64,000 bases of DNA from Leptotrichia wadei (lineage in GTDB: Bacteria; Fusobacteriota; Fusobacteriia; Fusobacteriales; Leptotrichiaceae), in the NCBI RefSeq assembly GCF_007990545.2, contig NZ_AP019829.2, forward strand, positions 1,240,001 through 1,304,000, in the 5' to 3' direction. The translations under genes and the position numbers were made by a program. Position 1 is the stretch's first letter. Every line of letters starts with the position of its first letter. The notes under the pieces were generated by a model. It made no database searches. It saw nothing but the letters and a program-made list of their open reading frames with translations, and was not told where the DNA came from. Below are positions 1-8,686 of this stretch, piece by piece.

Positions 1-1193
1 ATACAAGCCATTACTAAAGCTCTATAAACATTAAGTGCTTTTTTACCAAATAAATATTTTACATTAGCTTCTCCAAAGAAATACCATCCAATTATTGTTG
101 AAAAAGCAAAAAAGAATAATGCAACTGCAACAAATATTACTCCAAAATGCCCCAATACTGCTTGAAATGCTTGCTGTGTCAATGAAATTCCAGTTCCATT
201 TGCTCTTCCATCTGCAATCAGTATTACTAATGCTGATAATGTTAAAATTACAAATGTATCAATGAAAACTGTAACGATTGCAACGTGTCCTTGATCTTCA
301 GGATTTTTTACTTTCGCAATTGCATGTGCATGCGGTGTTGAACCCATTCCAGCCTCATTTGAGAACAACCCTCTCGCCACTCCAAATCTTATTGCTTTTC
401 TCATTCCAGCTCCTGCAAATCCACCTAAAACTGCTTTTGTAGAAAAAGCATTAATAAAAATTGCCTTAAATGCCATACCTGTATTTCCAATGTTTAATAA
501 AATAATAGCAACACATGTTACAACATATAAAATTGCCATAATTGGCACAATTTTTTCAGTAACTGAGGCAATTCTTTTTACTCCACCAAAAAATATAAAT
601 CCAGATAAAGCTGCTAAAAATAATCCTGTTACAACTGTTGGAATATGAAAAGCATTATGAAAGGCATCCCCTACCGAATTTGCCTGAACTGCATTTCCCA
701 TAAACCCTAAAGCTAAAATACATGAAACTGCAAAGAATCCTGCTAAAAATTTAGCTGCTTTTCCACCATTAAATAAAGTTTGGATATAATAGGCAGGACC
801 TCCTGTCATTTCTCCATCTTTTTTCTGTTTAAAAATTTGGCTTAATACTGCTTCTGAATAAATAGTAGCCATTCCAAAAAATGCACTTACCCACATCCAG
901 AATATCGCTCCAGGCCCTCCAGATACAATCGCTGTTGCAGCTCCTGCAAGATTTCCTGTTCCAACTTGTGCAGCGATTGCTGTTGCTAATGCCTGAAATG
1001 ATGACATTCCATTACTATCCGCCTTTTCTCCACTAAGGTCAAATCCACCTGTAAGTTGTTTTAATCCACTTTTAAATTCTCTAATTTGAATAAATTTCAG
1101 TCTAAAAGTGTAAAATATACCAGTTCCAACTAACAAAATAATTAAAACAACTCCCCAAAAAAATCCATTAAAATCCTTAATAACGTTTAACAT
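1..1193 (-). CDS. Sodium:alanine/glycine symporter (AGCS family), 3' end outside the window
   Basis: The minus-strand frame is open from an ATG at 1193 to the window edge, giving about 397 residues of a family usually 450-480 long, so the C-terminus is missing. The protein is multi-pass. The N-terminus has the AGCS pattern of one membrane helix, then a GTGN segment (AAQVGTGNLAG) and, further on, NEAGMGSTPHAHA, both family hallmarks of the substrate/sodium site. AGCS carriers import alanine or glycine with Na+. A tandem glycine riboswitch and a terminator lie directly upstream, so glycine is the likelier substrate or signal (inference). It is a single gene in the part seen. The family call is firm; the exact substrate is not. 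Confidence 0.93.
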   Translation of the reverse strand, partial: MLNVIKDFNGFFWGVVLIILLVGTGIFYTFRLKFIQIREFKSGLKQLTGGFDLSGEKADSNGMSSFQALATAIAAQVGTGNLAGAATAIVSGGPGAIFWMWVSAFFGMATIYSEAVLSQIFKQKKDGEMTGGPAYYIQTLFNGGKAAKFLAGFFAVSCILALGFMGNAVQANSVGDAFHNAFHIPTVVTGLFLAALSGFIFFGGVKRIASVTEKIVPIMAILYVVTCVAIILLNIGNTGMAFKAIFINAFSTKAVLGGFAGAGMRKAIRFGVARGLFSNEAGMGSTPHAHAIAKVKNPEDQGHVAIVTVFIDTFVILTLSALVILIADGRANGTGISLTQQAFQAVLGHFGVIFVAVALFFFAFSTIIGWYFFGEANVKYLFGKKALNVYRALVMAC

Positions 1194-1296
1194 TTAAACT
1201 TTTCTCCTTCTATTTTTATATTTTGAATTTTAAATGAATGTAGAATTTAGGCTGTGTATTTCAAACAAATAACATTATAATTCAGATTTATTTAAA

Positions 1297-1340
1297 TAAA
1301 AAAAGTTGCTCTCTACTTTAAAATAAAGTATAGACAACCT
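1297..1340 (-). terminator. Intrinsic terminator between glycine riboswitch and symporter
   Basis: Read on the minus strand, an imperfect stem of about 15 pairs (1305-1337) is followed by a run of eight U. It sits about 60 bases after the second glycine aptamer and about 100 bases before the symporter ATG, the position expected of a riboswitch expression platform. Whether glycine opens or closes it cannot be told by eye. Confidence 0.7.
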
Positions 1341-1398
1341 CTAAAAATTCTTTTTATATAAAAAAACAAATATAAAATTATAATTTTATATGTATCAA

Positions 1399-1578
1399 TC
1401 TCTGTTCTTTTACCTGAGAGTTTAGGGAATTTATTCCTTTGCTCCTTCGGTGCAGCCATCTAAGACTATCTCTCCAGAGGTCCGTCCACTATGAGTCCTT
1501 TTACCTGAAAGAGTCACTTCTTCGGTGTTTCAATTATATTTTTAATATTTTTCTAATATAATTAAAATCTCTCCTCAT
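1399..1578 (-). promoter_or_regulatory. Tandem glycine riboswitch (two aptamers)
   Basis: On the minus strand there are two consecutive copies of the glycine aptamer core. Each has a GGAGAGA entry strand, an ACCGAAG loop segment and a CAGGTAAAAG-type segment, followed by GGACTC (copy 1) or GAACAGAG (copy 2). The first aptamer covers roughly 1490-1578 and the second 1399-1480, with the short linker usual for cooperative tandem glycine riboswitches. It lies upstream of an AGCS symporter, a known regulon member of this class. Confidence 0.93.
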
Positions 1579-1695
1579 ACCTTCATCCAATTTATTCAAT
1601 TTTTTACATATTATCATATTTTTTTTAGTATGTCAAAAAATATTTTTTAATGTTTTTTTATTTAATAATTTTTATATTGTTAATAAATTCAAATC

Positions 1696-2418
1696 TTAAT
1701 ATTTTACTTCAAAATAATCAAGCATTTTTTTCATTTCATCTTGTGCCATAAGACAAGTATCATAAAGCCATCCCTTTTCACTCTCATAATTTTTTAACCC
1801 ACGATAATAAAACATTTTATACTTATCTTCCAATATAAAAGGCACAATATCATTTTTCAGACATTCCTTAAACATTATAAGCCTTCCAACTCTCCCATTC
1901 CCATCTTGAAATGGATGAATTTTTTCAAATTCATAGTGAAAATCTATAATTTTTTCAACAGTTATTTCAGTTTGGCTATTATAATTTTCCAAAAGTTTTT
2001 TCATCTTTGCCTCAACTTGTTTTGGACTCACAGTCCTATTTCCACCAACCGTGTTTGGCTTTTGCTTATACTCGCCAACCTTAAACCATTCAATTTGTGA
2101 ATCACTCGTATTACTTTTAAGCAGAAAATGAAGTTTTTTTATATATTTTTCAGAAAGTTTTTCATTTGCATGTTCAATAATAAAGTCAAAACATTTAAAA
2201 TGATTTAAAGTTTCAATCACATCTTTAACTTTCACTGTTTCATTTTCCGCAAAAAAACTATTTGTTTCAAAAATATGTCTTGTCTGATCTTCTGTCAATG
2301 TACTTCCTTCAATATGATTACTATTATAAGCAAATTTAATTTGAAGATTATGATACAACATTCCTTTTAAATTATTATTTTTTTCTTCAAGCAAAGTTTC
2401 CAGTATATAATTTTTCAT
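1696..2418 (-). CDS. Fic-domain AMPylase-type protein with N-terminal inhibitory motif
   Basis: This 240-residue protein has the complete Fic signature HPFxDGNGRxGR at residues 168-179, including the catalytic His and the phosphate-binding loop. An SxxxEG motif (residues 33-38, SNHIEG) matches the (S/T)xxxE(G/N) inhibitory helix, here N-terminal as in class II Fic proteins that are held off by their own helix. Fic proteins usually transfer AMP from ATP to hydroxyl side chains of target proteins. It lies in a minus-strand run with a glycosyltransferase, with which it has no obvious functional link. The target is unknown and no antitoxin partner is adjacent. Confidence 0.9.
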   Translation of the reverse strand: MKNYILETLLEEKNNNLKGMLYHNLQIKFAYNSNHIEGSTLTEDQTRHIFETNSFFAENETVKVKDVIETLNHFKCFDFIIEHANEKLSEKYIKKLHFLLKSNTSDSQIEWFKVGEYKQKPNTVGGNRTVSPKQVEAKMKKLLENYNSQTEITVEKIIDFHYEFEKIHPFQDGNGRVGRLIMFKECLKNDIVPFILEDKYKMFYYRGLKNYESEKGWLYDTCLMAQDEMKKMLDYFEVKY

Positions 2419-2445
2419 TTATATTCCCTTTTTTCATTTATAAAT

Positions 2446-3195
2446 TTATTTACTTTTCAATACCGCTCTAACTACATAGTGTATAAAATAATAGATTGAT
2501 TTTAAAAGCGGTAATTTTTCAATTTTTCGGTAAATTTCCCAACGCACTTTCGCTGTTTTAGCTTTATTGCTTGAACGTGAATTATCAAGCACTCGATAAT
2601 ATGCCAAACTTTCCTTTAATCCATAAATTGTTTTCACATCCTTCACAATTTCCAGCCAAAGCACATAATCTTCATTTTTCTCCAGTTCTTTAAAATATCG
2701 CTTTCCAATTTTTTCCGCATCATACATAACTGTCAGGCATCCTAAATAGTTATTTTTTAACATATCCGTATAGGAAATTTCAGATTTTATAACAACTTCG
2801 TTGATTTTTTCGCCATTTTCCCTGACTCTCATATATTCTGTGCAGCTAATGCTCGCATTTTTTTCCTTCATAAAATTTATCTGCTTTTCCAACTTTTCAC
2901 TATGCCAATAATCATCAGAATCTAAAAATGCGATATATTTTCCGCTAGCCAATTCAATCAGAAAATTTCTTCCCTTTACTACTCCCACATTTTTTTCAGT
3001 ATTTACAATTTTTATTCTTTTATCCTTTTTCACAAATTCACTTGCAACTGCAAGACTGTTATCTGTTGAGACATCGTTCATAATAAGCATTTCCCAATTT
3101 TCATAAGTTTGTGAAAGTACCGATTCTATTGTTTTTCCAATAAATTTTTCTGCATTATACATTGGAACAATTATTGAAACTTTTTCTTTTTCCAT
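2446..3195 (-). CDS. Family 2 glycosyltransferase
   Basis: This is a 249-residue GT-A fold protein. The N-terminus (IIVPMYNAEKFIGKTIESVL) is the nucleotide-sugar entry typical of GT2, followed by NDVSTDNS and the metal-binding AFLDSDDYW near residues 90-100. The length is that of a soluble GT2 enzyme without added membrane helices. It probably adds one sugar in LPS, capsule or glycoprotein assembly. The start is supported by an AGGAGA box just before the ATG. It is 24 bases downstream of the oxidoreductase gene and probably cotranscribed with it. The sugar and acceptor cannot be read from sequence. Confidence 0.88.
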   Translation of the reverse strand: MEKEKVSIIVPMYNAEKFIGKTIESVLSQTYENWEMLIMNDVSTDNSLAVASEFVKKDKRIKIVNTEKNVGVVKGRNFLIELASGKYIAFLDSDDYWHSEKLEKQINFMKEKNASISCTEYMRVRENGEKINEVVIKSEISYTDMLKNNYLGCLTVMYDAEKIGKRYFKELEKNEDYVLWLEIVKDVKTIYGLKESLAYYRVLDNSRSSNKAKTAKVRWEIYRKIEKLPLLKSIYYFIHYVVRAVLKSK

Positions 3196-3219
3196 TTTCT
3201 CTCCTAATTTTAAAATTCT

Positions 3220-4200
3220 CTAGTCCTGTGGAAACTTAATTCCCGCTTCAATTCTAGCCTTTGTCTGCACTTCACTTACCAGTAGACTTTTTTCCAGCTG
3301 TCTATAACAAAATTCTAAATCCTTTTCATTTACTGCACGAATAAACGCCTTAAATTCAGGAACAACTCTGTCTTTTGAAAATCCATCATCAAAACTTTTC
3401 ATTGTTCCATCATACATTTTTAATGTAACTTTTCCAACAAGTCCTGGTGCTTCTTCACTTATAATTTTTCCTTTGCTTCCCTGAATTACGCCTATTCTCT
3501 CACCTTCACTATCTTTTGCACATACACACATAGCATTAAAGTTTTCATATTCCATCATAAGAACTCCGCTCGTGTCAATATTTCTCTCAAGATTTGCATA
3601 ATATTTCACATTTTCAGGCTTTCCAAAAAGTCCTAGAACATAATGTAAATTATAAAGTCCTAAATCCATCAATGCTCCACCAGCTTTTTTTAGGTCAAAT
3701 ACAGGTAAAATTTCTCCTCTCTTAAAAGCGTCATATCTGCTGGAATACTGGCTATACTGGCTTTGAACAAGTTTCACATCTCCAATTTCCCCAATCCAGT
3801 CTTTTATTTTTTTATAATTTTCAAAATAAAGTGTCGTTATTGCTTCAAATAAAAACAGTTTTTTTGCTTTTGCCAAATCTGACAATTCTTTAGCTTCCTT
3901 ATAATTAGTTGTCATCGGCTTTTCAATAATAACATTCAGCCCTTTTTCAAGTGCCTTTTTGCAAAATTCAAAATGCAGGAAATTTGGAACAGCAATATAA
4001 ACAGTATCAATTCCAAATTCACAAAGTTCATCAAAATCATCTGTAAAGTTTGGAATCCCATATTTTGTGCAAATTTCCTCAACTTTGCCAATACTTGCCT
4101 TTGTCCCTTGCATCCCCACAATTTCCAGCCCTTCCAGCTTCACAAGGCTAGGCAAAAACTCCTGAACAATCATCCCTGAACCAATAATTCCCAGTTTCAT
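3220..4200 (-). CDS. Gfo/Idh/MocA family NAD(P)-dependent oxidoreductase
   Basis: This is a 326-residue protein of normal family length. The N-terminal Rossmann fold starts GIIGSGMIVQEF, and the conserved EKPM motif near residue 94 carries the catalytic-region lysine of Gfo/Idh/MocA proteins. The C-terminal half has the alpha/beta substrate domain with a GGALMDLGLY segment. These enzymes oxidise or reduce sugar and inositol derivatives with NAD(P). It lies directly upstream of a glycosyltransferase, but no sugar pathway is complete here. The substrate is unassigned. Confidence 0.88.
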   Translation of the reverse strand: MKLGIIGSGMIVQEFLPSLVKLEGLEIVGMQGTKASIGKVEEICTKYGIPNFTDDFDELCEFGIDTVYIAVPNFLHFEFCKKALEKGLNVIIEKPMTTNYKEAKELSDLAKAKKLFLFEAITTLYFENYKKIKDWIGEIGDVKLVQSQYSQYSSRYDAFKRGEILPVFDLKKAGGALMDLGLYNLHYVLGLFGKPENVKYYANLERNIDTSGVLMMEYENFNAMCVCAKDSEGERIGVIQGSKGKIISEEAPGLVGKVTLKMYDGTMKSFDDGFSKDRVVPEFKAFIRAVNEKDLEFCYRQLEKSLLVSEVQTKARIEAGIKFPQD

Positions 4201-4322
4201 ACAAAATCCCTTCTTTCTCCATATTTTATTTGAAATTTATTCTTTTATTCTAATAAATAAATTTATTTTAAAATATTTTTTTCAATTCAAAATCTATATA
4301 ATTTCTAAAAAAATCCAATAAA

Positions 4323-4592
4323 TTATGCCTTTAAATCATCGTACTTCCCACCTTCAAATTTTTTCACAATATAACTGCAAACTGGCACAATTTTATAATT
4401 ATTCTCTCTTGCATATTTTACACCTGCCTCAAATAATTTCCCTGCGATTCCTTGTCCTCTTAATTCAGGTGAAACTACAGTTGACTCAAAAAATAATTTT
4501 TCTCCTTCTTTTCTGTAAGTTAATTTTGCAAGTTCATCTCCATTTTCTCCAAAGATGAAAAATCCTTCATTTACTATGTGTCTTATTTCCAT
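4323..4592 (-). CDS. Small GNAT-fold N-acetyltransferase, copy 1
   Basis: This 89-residue protein is of the compact GNAT type (YidJ/CG-like, about 90-100 residues). The acetyl-CoA pyrophosphate loop is LRGQGIAGKLF at about residues 44-54 (pattern RxxGxA). The short family lacks the outer strands of full GNATs and its substrates are mostly unknown. A near copy is at 5610-5879, identical at 79 of 89 residues by hand alignment, and the duplication extends into the shared upstream region. It stands alone on the minus strand. Confidence 0.85.
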   Translation of the reverse strand: MEIRHIVNEGFFIFGENGDELAKLTYRKEGEKLFFESTVVSPELRGQGIAGKLFEAGVKYARENNYKIVPVCSYIVKKFEGGKYDDLKA

Positions 4593-4660
4593 TTTTCAAA
4601 CTTCCTTTCAATATTTTATTCTATTATATAGTAAAATCATCCCAAAATCAAATTTAAAAA
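4323..4660 (-). repeat. Duplicated GNAT unit, copy 1 (copy 2 at 5610-5945)
   Basis: The GNAT coding region and about 65 bases upstream of it recur at 5610-5945 in the same orientation. The copies differ by scattered substitutions and a small indel in the leader. The unit flanks the phosphatase gene on both sides, so homologous recombination between copies would delete the gene between them. Confidence 0.85.
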
Positions 4661-4931
4661 ATTTAAAAATACCTTAATATGTGTATAGATGTCAAACATT
4701 TGTTACAAAAATATATTAAAAAAATGTTTCTTTCTTAATACAGTTTTGGTAGGCTTACATTATATCAAAAACCTTTCTTTTTTTTGTATACTCTTGTCAC
4801 ATATGTATTACCTCTCACAACAATTAAATTTTTTCAAACTCCAATGTTTATAAAAAAATGTGGTATAATTAAAAATAAACAGGAGTTAGAATAATAGAAT
4901 ACCTATAAAAATAGAAAGGGCTGATATAATT
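4593..4931. other. Non-coding gap between divergent GNAT and phosphatase genes
   Basis: No gene is seen. The stretch 4593-4660 matches the region upstream of the second GNAT copy. An inverted repeat (4694-4701 with 4722-4729) and a TATAAT box at 4864-4869 are present; the box could be the -10 of the downstream phosphatase, but I see no good -35 element. The rest is AT-rich without further signal. Confidence 0.5.
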
Positions 4932-5522
4932 ATGAAAAAAACTTTATATTTAATGCGACATGGACAAACTTTATTTAATTTACGGAAAAAAATTCAAGGA
5001 AGCTGTGATTCTCCATTAACTAATGAGGGAATCAGACAGGCTAAAGTGGCTGGAAAATATTTTAAAGACAATGAAATTACTTTTGATGCGGCTTACTCTT
5101 CTACTCAGGAAAGAGCTTGTGACACACTTGAAATTGTGACTAATAATAAAATGAGGTATGAAAGATTAAAAGGATTAAAGGAATGGAATTTTGGATTATT
5201 CGAAGGAGAAAGTGAGGATTTGAATCCAAAACATCCAAATGAAAGAACTTATGGAGATTTTTTTGTGAATTTTGGTGGGGAAAGTAATAAGGATGTAGAA
5301 AAAAGAATGCAGGAAACTTTGACTAGGATTATGGAAAAGGATGGAAATAATACTGTTCTTGCTGTGAGTCATGGTGGCGCCTGCTATAATTTCTTCCTGA
5401 AAAATGCTCCAGATATCCCATTTACAGGGCTTCCAAACTGTGCCATTTTCAAATACGAGTATGAAGATGGTAAATTTACATTCATCGAACTTATTAAGCA
5501 CGATTTTACAAAAGAAATATAA
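4932..5522 (+). CDS. Histidine phosphatase (phosphoglycerate mutase-like) family protein
   Basis: This 196-residue protein opens with the RHG motif (LMRHGQTLFN, residues 8-17) that carries the phospho-accepting His. The second catalytic His lies in VSHGGACYNF near residue 145. The length and the cofactor-independent-looking sequence resemble broad-specificity phosphatases (GpmB/PhoE/CobC type) more than glycolytic PGM. It is flanked by the duplicated GNAT genes on the other strand and followed by its own terminator, so it is a single-gene unit. The substrate is not predictable. Confidence 0.88.
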   Translation: MKKTLYLMRHGQTLFNLRKKIQGSCDSPLTNEGIRQAKVAGKYFKDNEITFDAAYSSTQERACDTLEIVTNNKMRYERLKGLKEWNFGLFEGESEDLNPKHPNERTYGDFFVNFGGESNKDVEKRMQETLTRIMEKDGNNTVLAVSHGGACYNFFLKNAPDIPFTGLPNCAIFKYEYEDGKFTFIELIKHDFTKEI

Positions 5523-5531
5523 CTAAAAAAC

Positions 5532-5586
5532 GCCTTAAAAAATAAACTTTTACATTTTGTGAAAATTTTATTTTAAGGCTTTTTAT
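5532..5586 (+). terminator. Intrinsic terminator after the histidine phosphatase gene
   Basis: A GCCTTAAAA.../...TTTTAAGGC stem (5532-5579) with an AT-rich loop is followed by TTTTTATTATT. It starts about ten bases after the phosphatase stop. The upstream A-run may also let it work for the convergent GNAT gene. Confidence 0.8.
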
Positions 5587-5609
5587 TATTAGTATTTGTT
5601 ACTGAATTT

Positions 5610-5879
5610 TTATGCCTTTAAATCATCATATTCTCCACTTTCAAACTTTTTCACAATGTAACTGCAAATCGGCACAATTTTATATCCATTTTCTCTTGCA
5701 CATTTTATACCAGCATCGAATAATTTTCCTGCAATCCCTTGCCCTCGCAATTCAAAAGATACGACTGTCGATTCAAAATACAATTTTTCCCCTTCTTTTC
5801 TGTAAGTCAATTTTGCAAGTTCATCTCCATTTTCTCCAAATATAAAAAATCCTTCATTTACTACATGTCTTATTTCCAT
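5610..5879 (-). CDS. Small GNAT-fold N-acetyltransferase, copy 2
   Basis: This is an 89-residue near copy of the product of 4323-4592, with ten substitutions in all. The acetyl-CoA loop LRGQGIAGKLF is intact. It is as likely to be functional as the other copy: no stop or frameshift is present, and several changes are conservative (I/V, E/D, F/Y). Its upstream region runs into the 3' end of the ABC ATPase gene at 5946, so it may be reached by read-through of the thiamine operon (inference). Confidence 0.84.
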   Translation of the reverse strand: MEIRHVVNEGFFIFGENGDELAKLTYRKEGEKLYFESTVVSFELRGQGIAGKLFDAGIKCARENGYKIVPICSYIVKKFESGEYDDLKA

Positions 5880-5945
5880 TTTTTCAAACTTCCTTTCAAT
5901 ATTTTATTACATAGTAAAATCATTTCAAAATCAAATTTAAAAAGT
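5610..5945 (-). repeat. Duplicated GNAT unit, copy 2
   Basis: Second copy of the unit at 4323-4660, in the same orientation. Homology ends at the last codons of the ABC transporter ATPase gene, which marks a duplication boundary. Confidence 0.8.
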
Positions 5946-6704
5946 TTACAAATATTTCAATATTTCACGTTTATATTGAATAAATTTTTCAGACATTATA
6001 ACGTCTTCATTATTATAACTCTTGTCCTGACTATTTTTCAATTCAACATTTATTTGTGCAACAATTTTACCTGGACTTCCTGCCAAAATATAAATTCTAT
6101 CGGAAAGCAGTATCGCCTCATCAATATCATGAGTGATAAACAGAGTTGACATCTTAATTTTGTTCATTATGTTTAAATACCAGCTATGGATTTTATGCTT
6201 TGTAATGGCGTCCAATGCACTGAAAGGCTCATCAAGAAGAGCAACTTTGCTGGAAAACAAATATGTTCTAAGCAATGCTGCCCTTTGTTTCATTCCGCCT
6301 GACAGTTTACTTGGATACAAATTTTCTGTACCTTCCAATCCAAAATCTTTAAAATACGGCTTTGCAATTTCCCGTGCCTTATTTTTATTTTCACCTCTTA
6401 TTACAAGTGGAAGCGCTACATTGTCAATAATTCTCTTATGTGGCAATAGTAAATCCTTCTGCAGCATATAACTTACTTTCCCGCATTTTCCAGTTATATC
6501 CTCTCCATCCATTTTCACATTTCCACCATCAGGTTCTAAAAGTCCTGCAACAATATTAAATAATGTAGTTTTTCCAGCTCCGCTTACTCCTAAAATACAA
6601 ACCAGCTCATTTTCATACAAATCAATTGAAACATTTTCTAAAACTTTTTTATTTTTAAAAGAAATAGAAATATCTTTTATTTCCAGCTTTTTGTCTTTCT
6701 TCAC
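5946..6704 (-). CDS. ABC transporter ATP-binding protein for thiamine precursor uptake
   Basis: This 252-residue ABC ATPase has Walker A GVSGAGKTT near residues 38-46, the signature LSGGMKQR, Walker B VALLDEPFSALD and the switch His in FITHDIDEA. It resembles the SsuB/TauB/ThiZ group that powers nitrate/sulfonate/pyrimidine-type importers. It is the last gene of the operon started at the TPP riboswitch (9152-9228), after a thiamine-binding-like protein, a permease and a THI5-like binding protein. The context, rather than its own sequence, points to a hydroxymethylpyrimidine (HMP)-type substrate. Confidence 0.88.
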   Translation of the reverse strand: MKKDKKLEIKDISISFKNKKVLENVSIDLYENELVCILGVSGAGKTTLFNIVAGLLEPDGGNVKMDGEDITGKCGKVSYMLQKDLLLPHKRIIDNVALPLVIRGENKNKAREIAKPYFKDFGLEGTENLYPSKLSGGMKQRAALLRTYLFSSKVALLDEPFSALDAITKHKIHSWYLNIMNKIKMSTLFITHDIDEAILLSDRIYILAGSPGKIVAQINVELKNSQDKSYNNEDVIMSEKFIQYKREILKYL

Positions 6705-6814
6705 TTAATATCTCCTTAATATAACATATTTTAGTCATTTGTAAAAATCTAAAAATTCCAATAAACAAAGCATTTTTAAATTTTCAGCTTCATTATTTTT
6801 CTCCACTATCTAAC

Positions 6815-6833
6815 AAGGGGGATTGATCCCCTT
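6815..6833 (-). other. GC-rich stem-loop inside the thiamine transport operon
   Basis: A nearly perfect AAGGGG-ATCAAT-CCCCCTT hairpin lies between the binding-protein and ATPase genes. In this AT-rich DNA it stands out. There is no U-run after it on the minus strand, so it is more likely an mRNA processing or stability element than a terminator (inference). Confidence 0.5.
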
Positions 6834-6855
6834 TCTATTATAAATATTGCATTTT

Positions 6856-7830
6856 CTATTTCAGATACTCGTTACTATACCCAAAATCCTTGGGTATTTC
6901 ACGTTTCACAGCCTTATTTTTATAAAGCCATTCATAAAATCCATTCCATCGATTTCCATCAATTATTCCCCATTCCTTGGCATCCGCCTGATATTCTTTA
7001 GAAATCCATTTTTGACTAGCCGTTACTAAATTTATATCCAGTTCAGGAGAATTTTTTACCAAGATTTTTGCTGATTCTTCAGGATTTTTTGCCGCATATT
7101 CATATCCCTTTTTTATTGCCCTCAAAACTTTTTTCGCAATTTCAGAATTTGCTTTTAAGTAATCGTTATTTGCAATAATTACTGGACTGTAATAATCAAG
7201 TTCCTTTCCATAGTCACGTAATTTTAAAAAGTTTGTCTTTAGTCCTGCCTTTTCTGTCGCAATTCCATCCCAGGCATAATAAACCCAGACAGCATCAATA
7301 TCTGTTTTCAAGCTAGTAACAACGTTTGTTACAGTATAAGGAATTAATTTTACTTTAGAAAAATCTCCGCCGTTATCGGTTACCAATTTCTTCAAAATAG
7401 CCTGCTCAATATCATCTTCCCAAGTGGCATATCTTTTACCTTCCAATTTTTTTGGAGAATCTATCCCTTTTTCCTTCAATGAAATAATTCCAGATGTATT
7501 ATGTTGAAGAATTGCTGCAACAGCCGTTACCGGCACAGGATTTTCCTTTGCAAACGATTTTGCCAGCGTATCCTGAAAACTTATTCCAAATTCTGCCCCG
7601 CCAGCTCCGATAAGTGCTGTCGTACTCCCTTCAGGCGGTTGCACAATTTCCACATCCACTCCTTCCTCTTTAAAATATCCCAGGTCTTTTGCCACATAAA
7701 GTCCTGTATGATTAGTATTTGGCACCCAATCTAGCACAATTCTTATTTTTTTATTATCTTTAGATTTCCCGCACGAAACAATAAGAATTAAGATTAAACA
7801 TAAAATTAAGATTTTTGATACTTTTCTCAT
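6856..7830 (-). CDS. THI5/NMT1-like substrate-binding lipoprotein of ABC transporter
   Basis: This 324-residue protein has a lipoprotein signal: a basic start, a leucine/isoleucine-rich core and the lipobox IVSCG near residue 20. The mature part follows the NMT1/THI5 pattern, with LDWVPNTNHTGLYVA and EGSTTALIGAGGAEFGIS. Proteins of this family bind HMP or related pyrimidines and deliver them to an ABC permease. It sits 97 bases after the permease in the TPP-controlled operon. In a Gram-negative cell it would be anchored facing the periplasm. HMP as ligand is inferred from the riboswitch and the family. Confidence 0.9.
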   Translation of the reverse strand: MRKVSKILILCLILILIVSCGKSKDNKKIRIVLDWVPNTNHTGLYVAKDLGYFKEEGVDVEIVQPPEGSTTALIGAGGAEFGISFQDTLAKSFAKENPVPVTAVAAILQHNTSGIISLKEKGIDSPKKLEGKRYATWEDDIEQAILKKLVTDNGGDFSKVKLIPYTVTNVVTSLKTDIDAVWVYYAWDGIATEKAGLKTNFLKLRDYGKELDYYSPVIIANNDYLKANSEIAKKVLRAIKKGYEYAAKNPEESAKILVKNSPELDINLVTASQKWISKEYQADAKEWGIIDGNRWNGFYEWLYKNKAVKREIPKDFGYSNEYLK

Positions 7831-7927
7831 TTTTTTTACCTCTTTTCAATTTTTATAACTTTTTTATATTTTTTTAAATTATTATAAAATTTACAAATTT
7901 AATTAATACTTTTTTTTATTTTTATAG

Positions 7928-8686
7928 TTATTTTTCCCAAGTCATACACCATCTCTGAATTTTTTTTACAAAATACATAAGCAGCAAACTTATCCCGGAA
8001 ATCAAAAAAATCACAGCAAACATCTTGTCAAAAGAATATGATTTTCTAACTCTTGTCATATAAACTCCAAGCCCGTCATATCCGCCCAGCCATTCAGCCA
8101 CAACTGCCCCAATTATCGAATATGAAACTGAAATTCTAAGACCTGCAAAAAAATATCCAAGCGAACTCGGCAGCTTCAAGTGAATAAAATTCTGAAATGA
8201 TGTCGCCCCCATTGTTTTCAGCAAATTTAACATATCTCTGTCAACCGAGCGAAATCCATCCAGCAGCCCAATCGTAATCGGAAAGAATGAAGTCAGTAAA
8301 ATAAGCATAATTTTAGGCAATATTCCATATCCCATCCAGAGCACTAAAAGCGGTGCAATAGCAACTGTCGGTATCGTCTGCGTTATAACCAGAACAGGAT
8401 AAATCATTTTATAGGCATATTCAAACCTATCCATAATAACCGCCACAACAAATCCCAGAATTATTCCCAATCCAAGTCCTAAAAATGCCTCAACAAGAGT
8501 AACTTCTGTATGCTTCATAAGCAACGGGAAATCTGAAACAAACGCTTTTACAACTTCAAATGGCGATGGCAGCATAAATTTTGGAATAATATTCACCATT
8601 GACAAAATTTGCCAAATCATCAGTAATACAGCAATAATAATACTTGATGCAATTTTATCTGTTATATTTTGAAATTTTTTCATCAA
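7928..8686 (-). CDS. ABC transporter permease for thiamine precursor
   Basis: This 252-residue protein has about six membrane helices and the cytoplasmic EAA-type loop GATSFQNFIHLKLPSSLGYF followed by a conserved glycine region, the site that contacts the ATPase. It belongs to the SsuC/TauC/ThiX binding-protein-dependent permeases. Its start overlaps the end of the upstream thiamine-binding-like gene by 32 bases, which suggests translational coupling. With the neighbouring binding protein and ATPase it forms a complete importer. Confidence 0.9.
   Translation of the reverse strand: MMKKFQNITDKIASSIIIAVLLMIWQILSMVNIIPKFMLPSPFEVVKAFVSDFPLLMKHTEVTLVEAFLGLGLGIILGFVVAVIMDRFEYAYKMIYPVLVITQTIPTVAIAPLLVLWMGYGILPKIMLILLTSFFPITIGLLDGFRSVDRDMLNLLKTMGATSFQNFIHLKLPSSLGYFFAGLRISVSYSIIGAVVAEWLGGYDGLGVYMTRVRKSYSFDKMFAVIFLISGISLLLMYFVKKIQRWCMTWEK

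Noticed and set aside
5739-6149. 136-codon plus-strand open frame
   Set aside because: Lies antisense to the well-supported GNAT and ABC ATPase genes, lacks a ribosome site and has a low-complexity Phe/Ile-rich product typical of antisense frames in AT-rich DNA.
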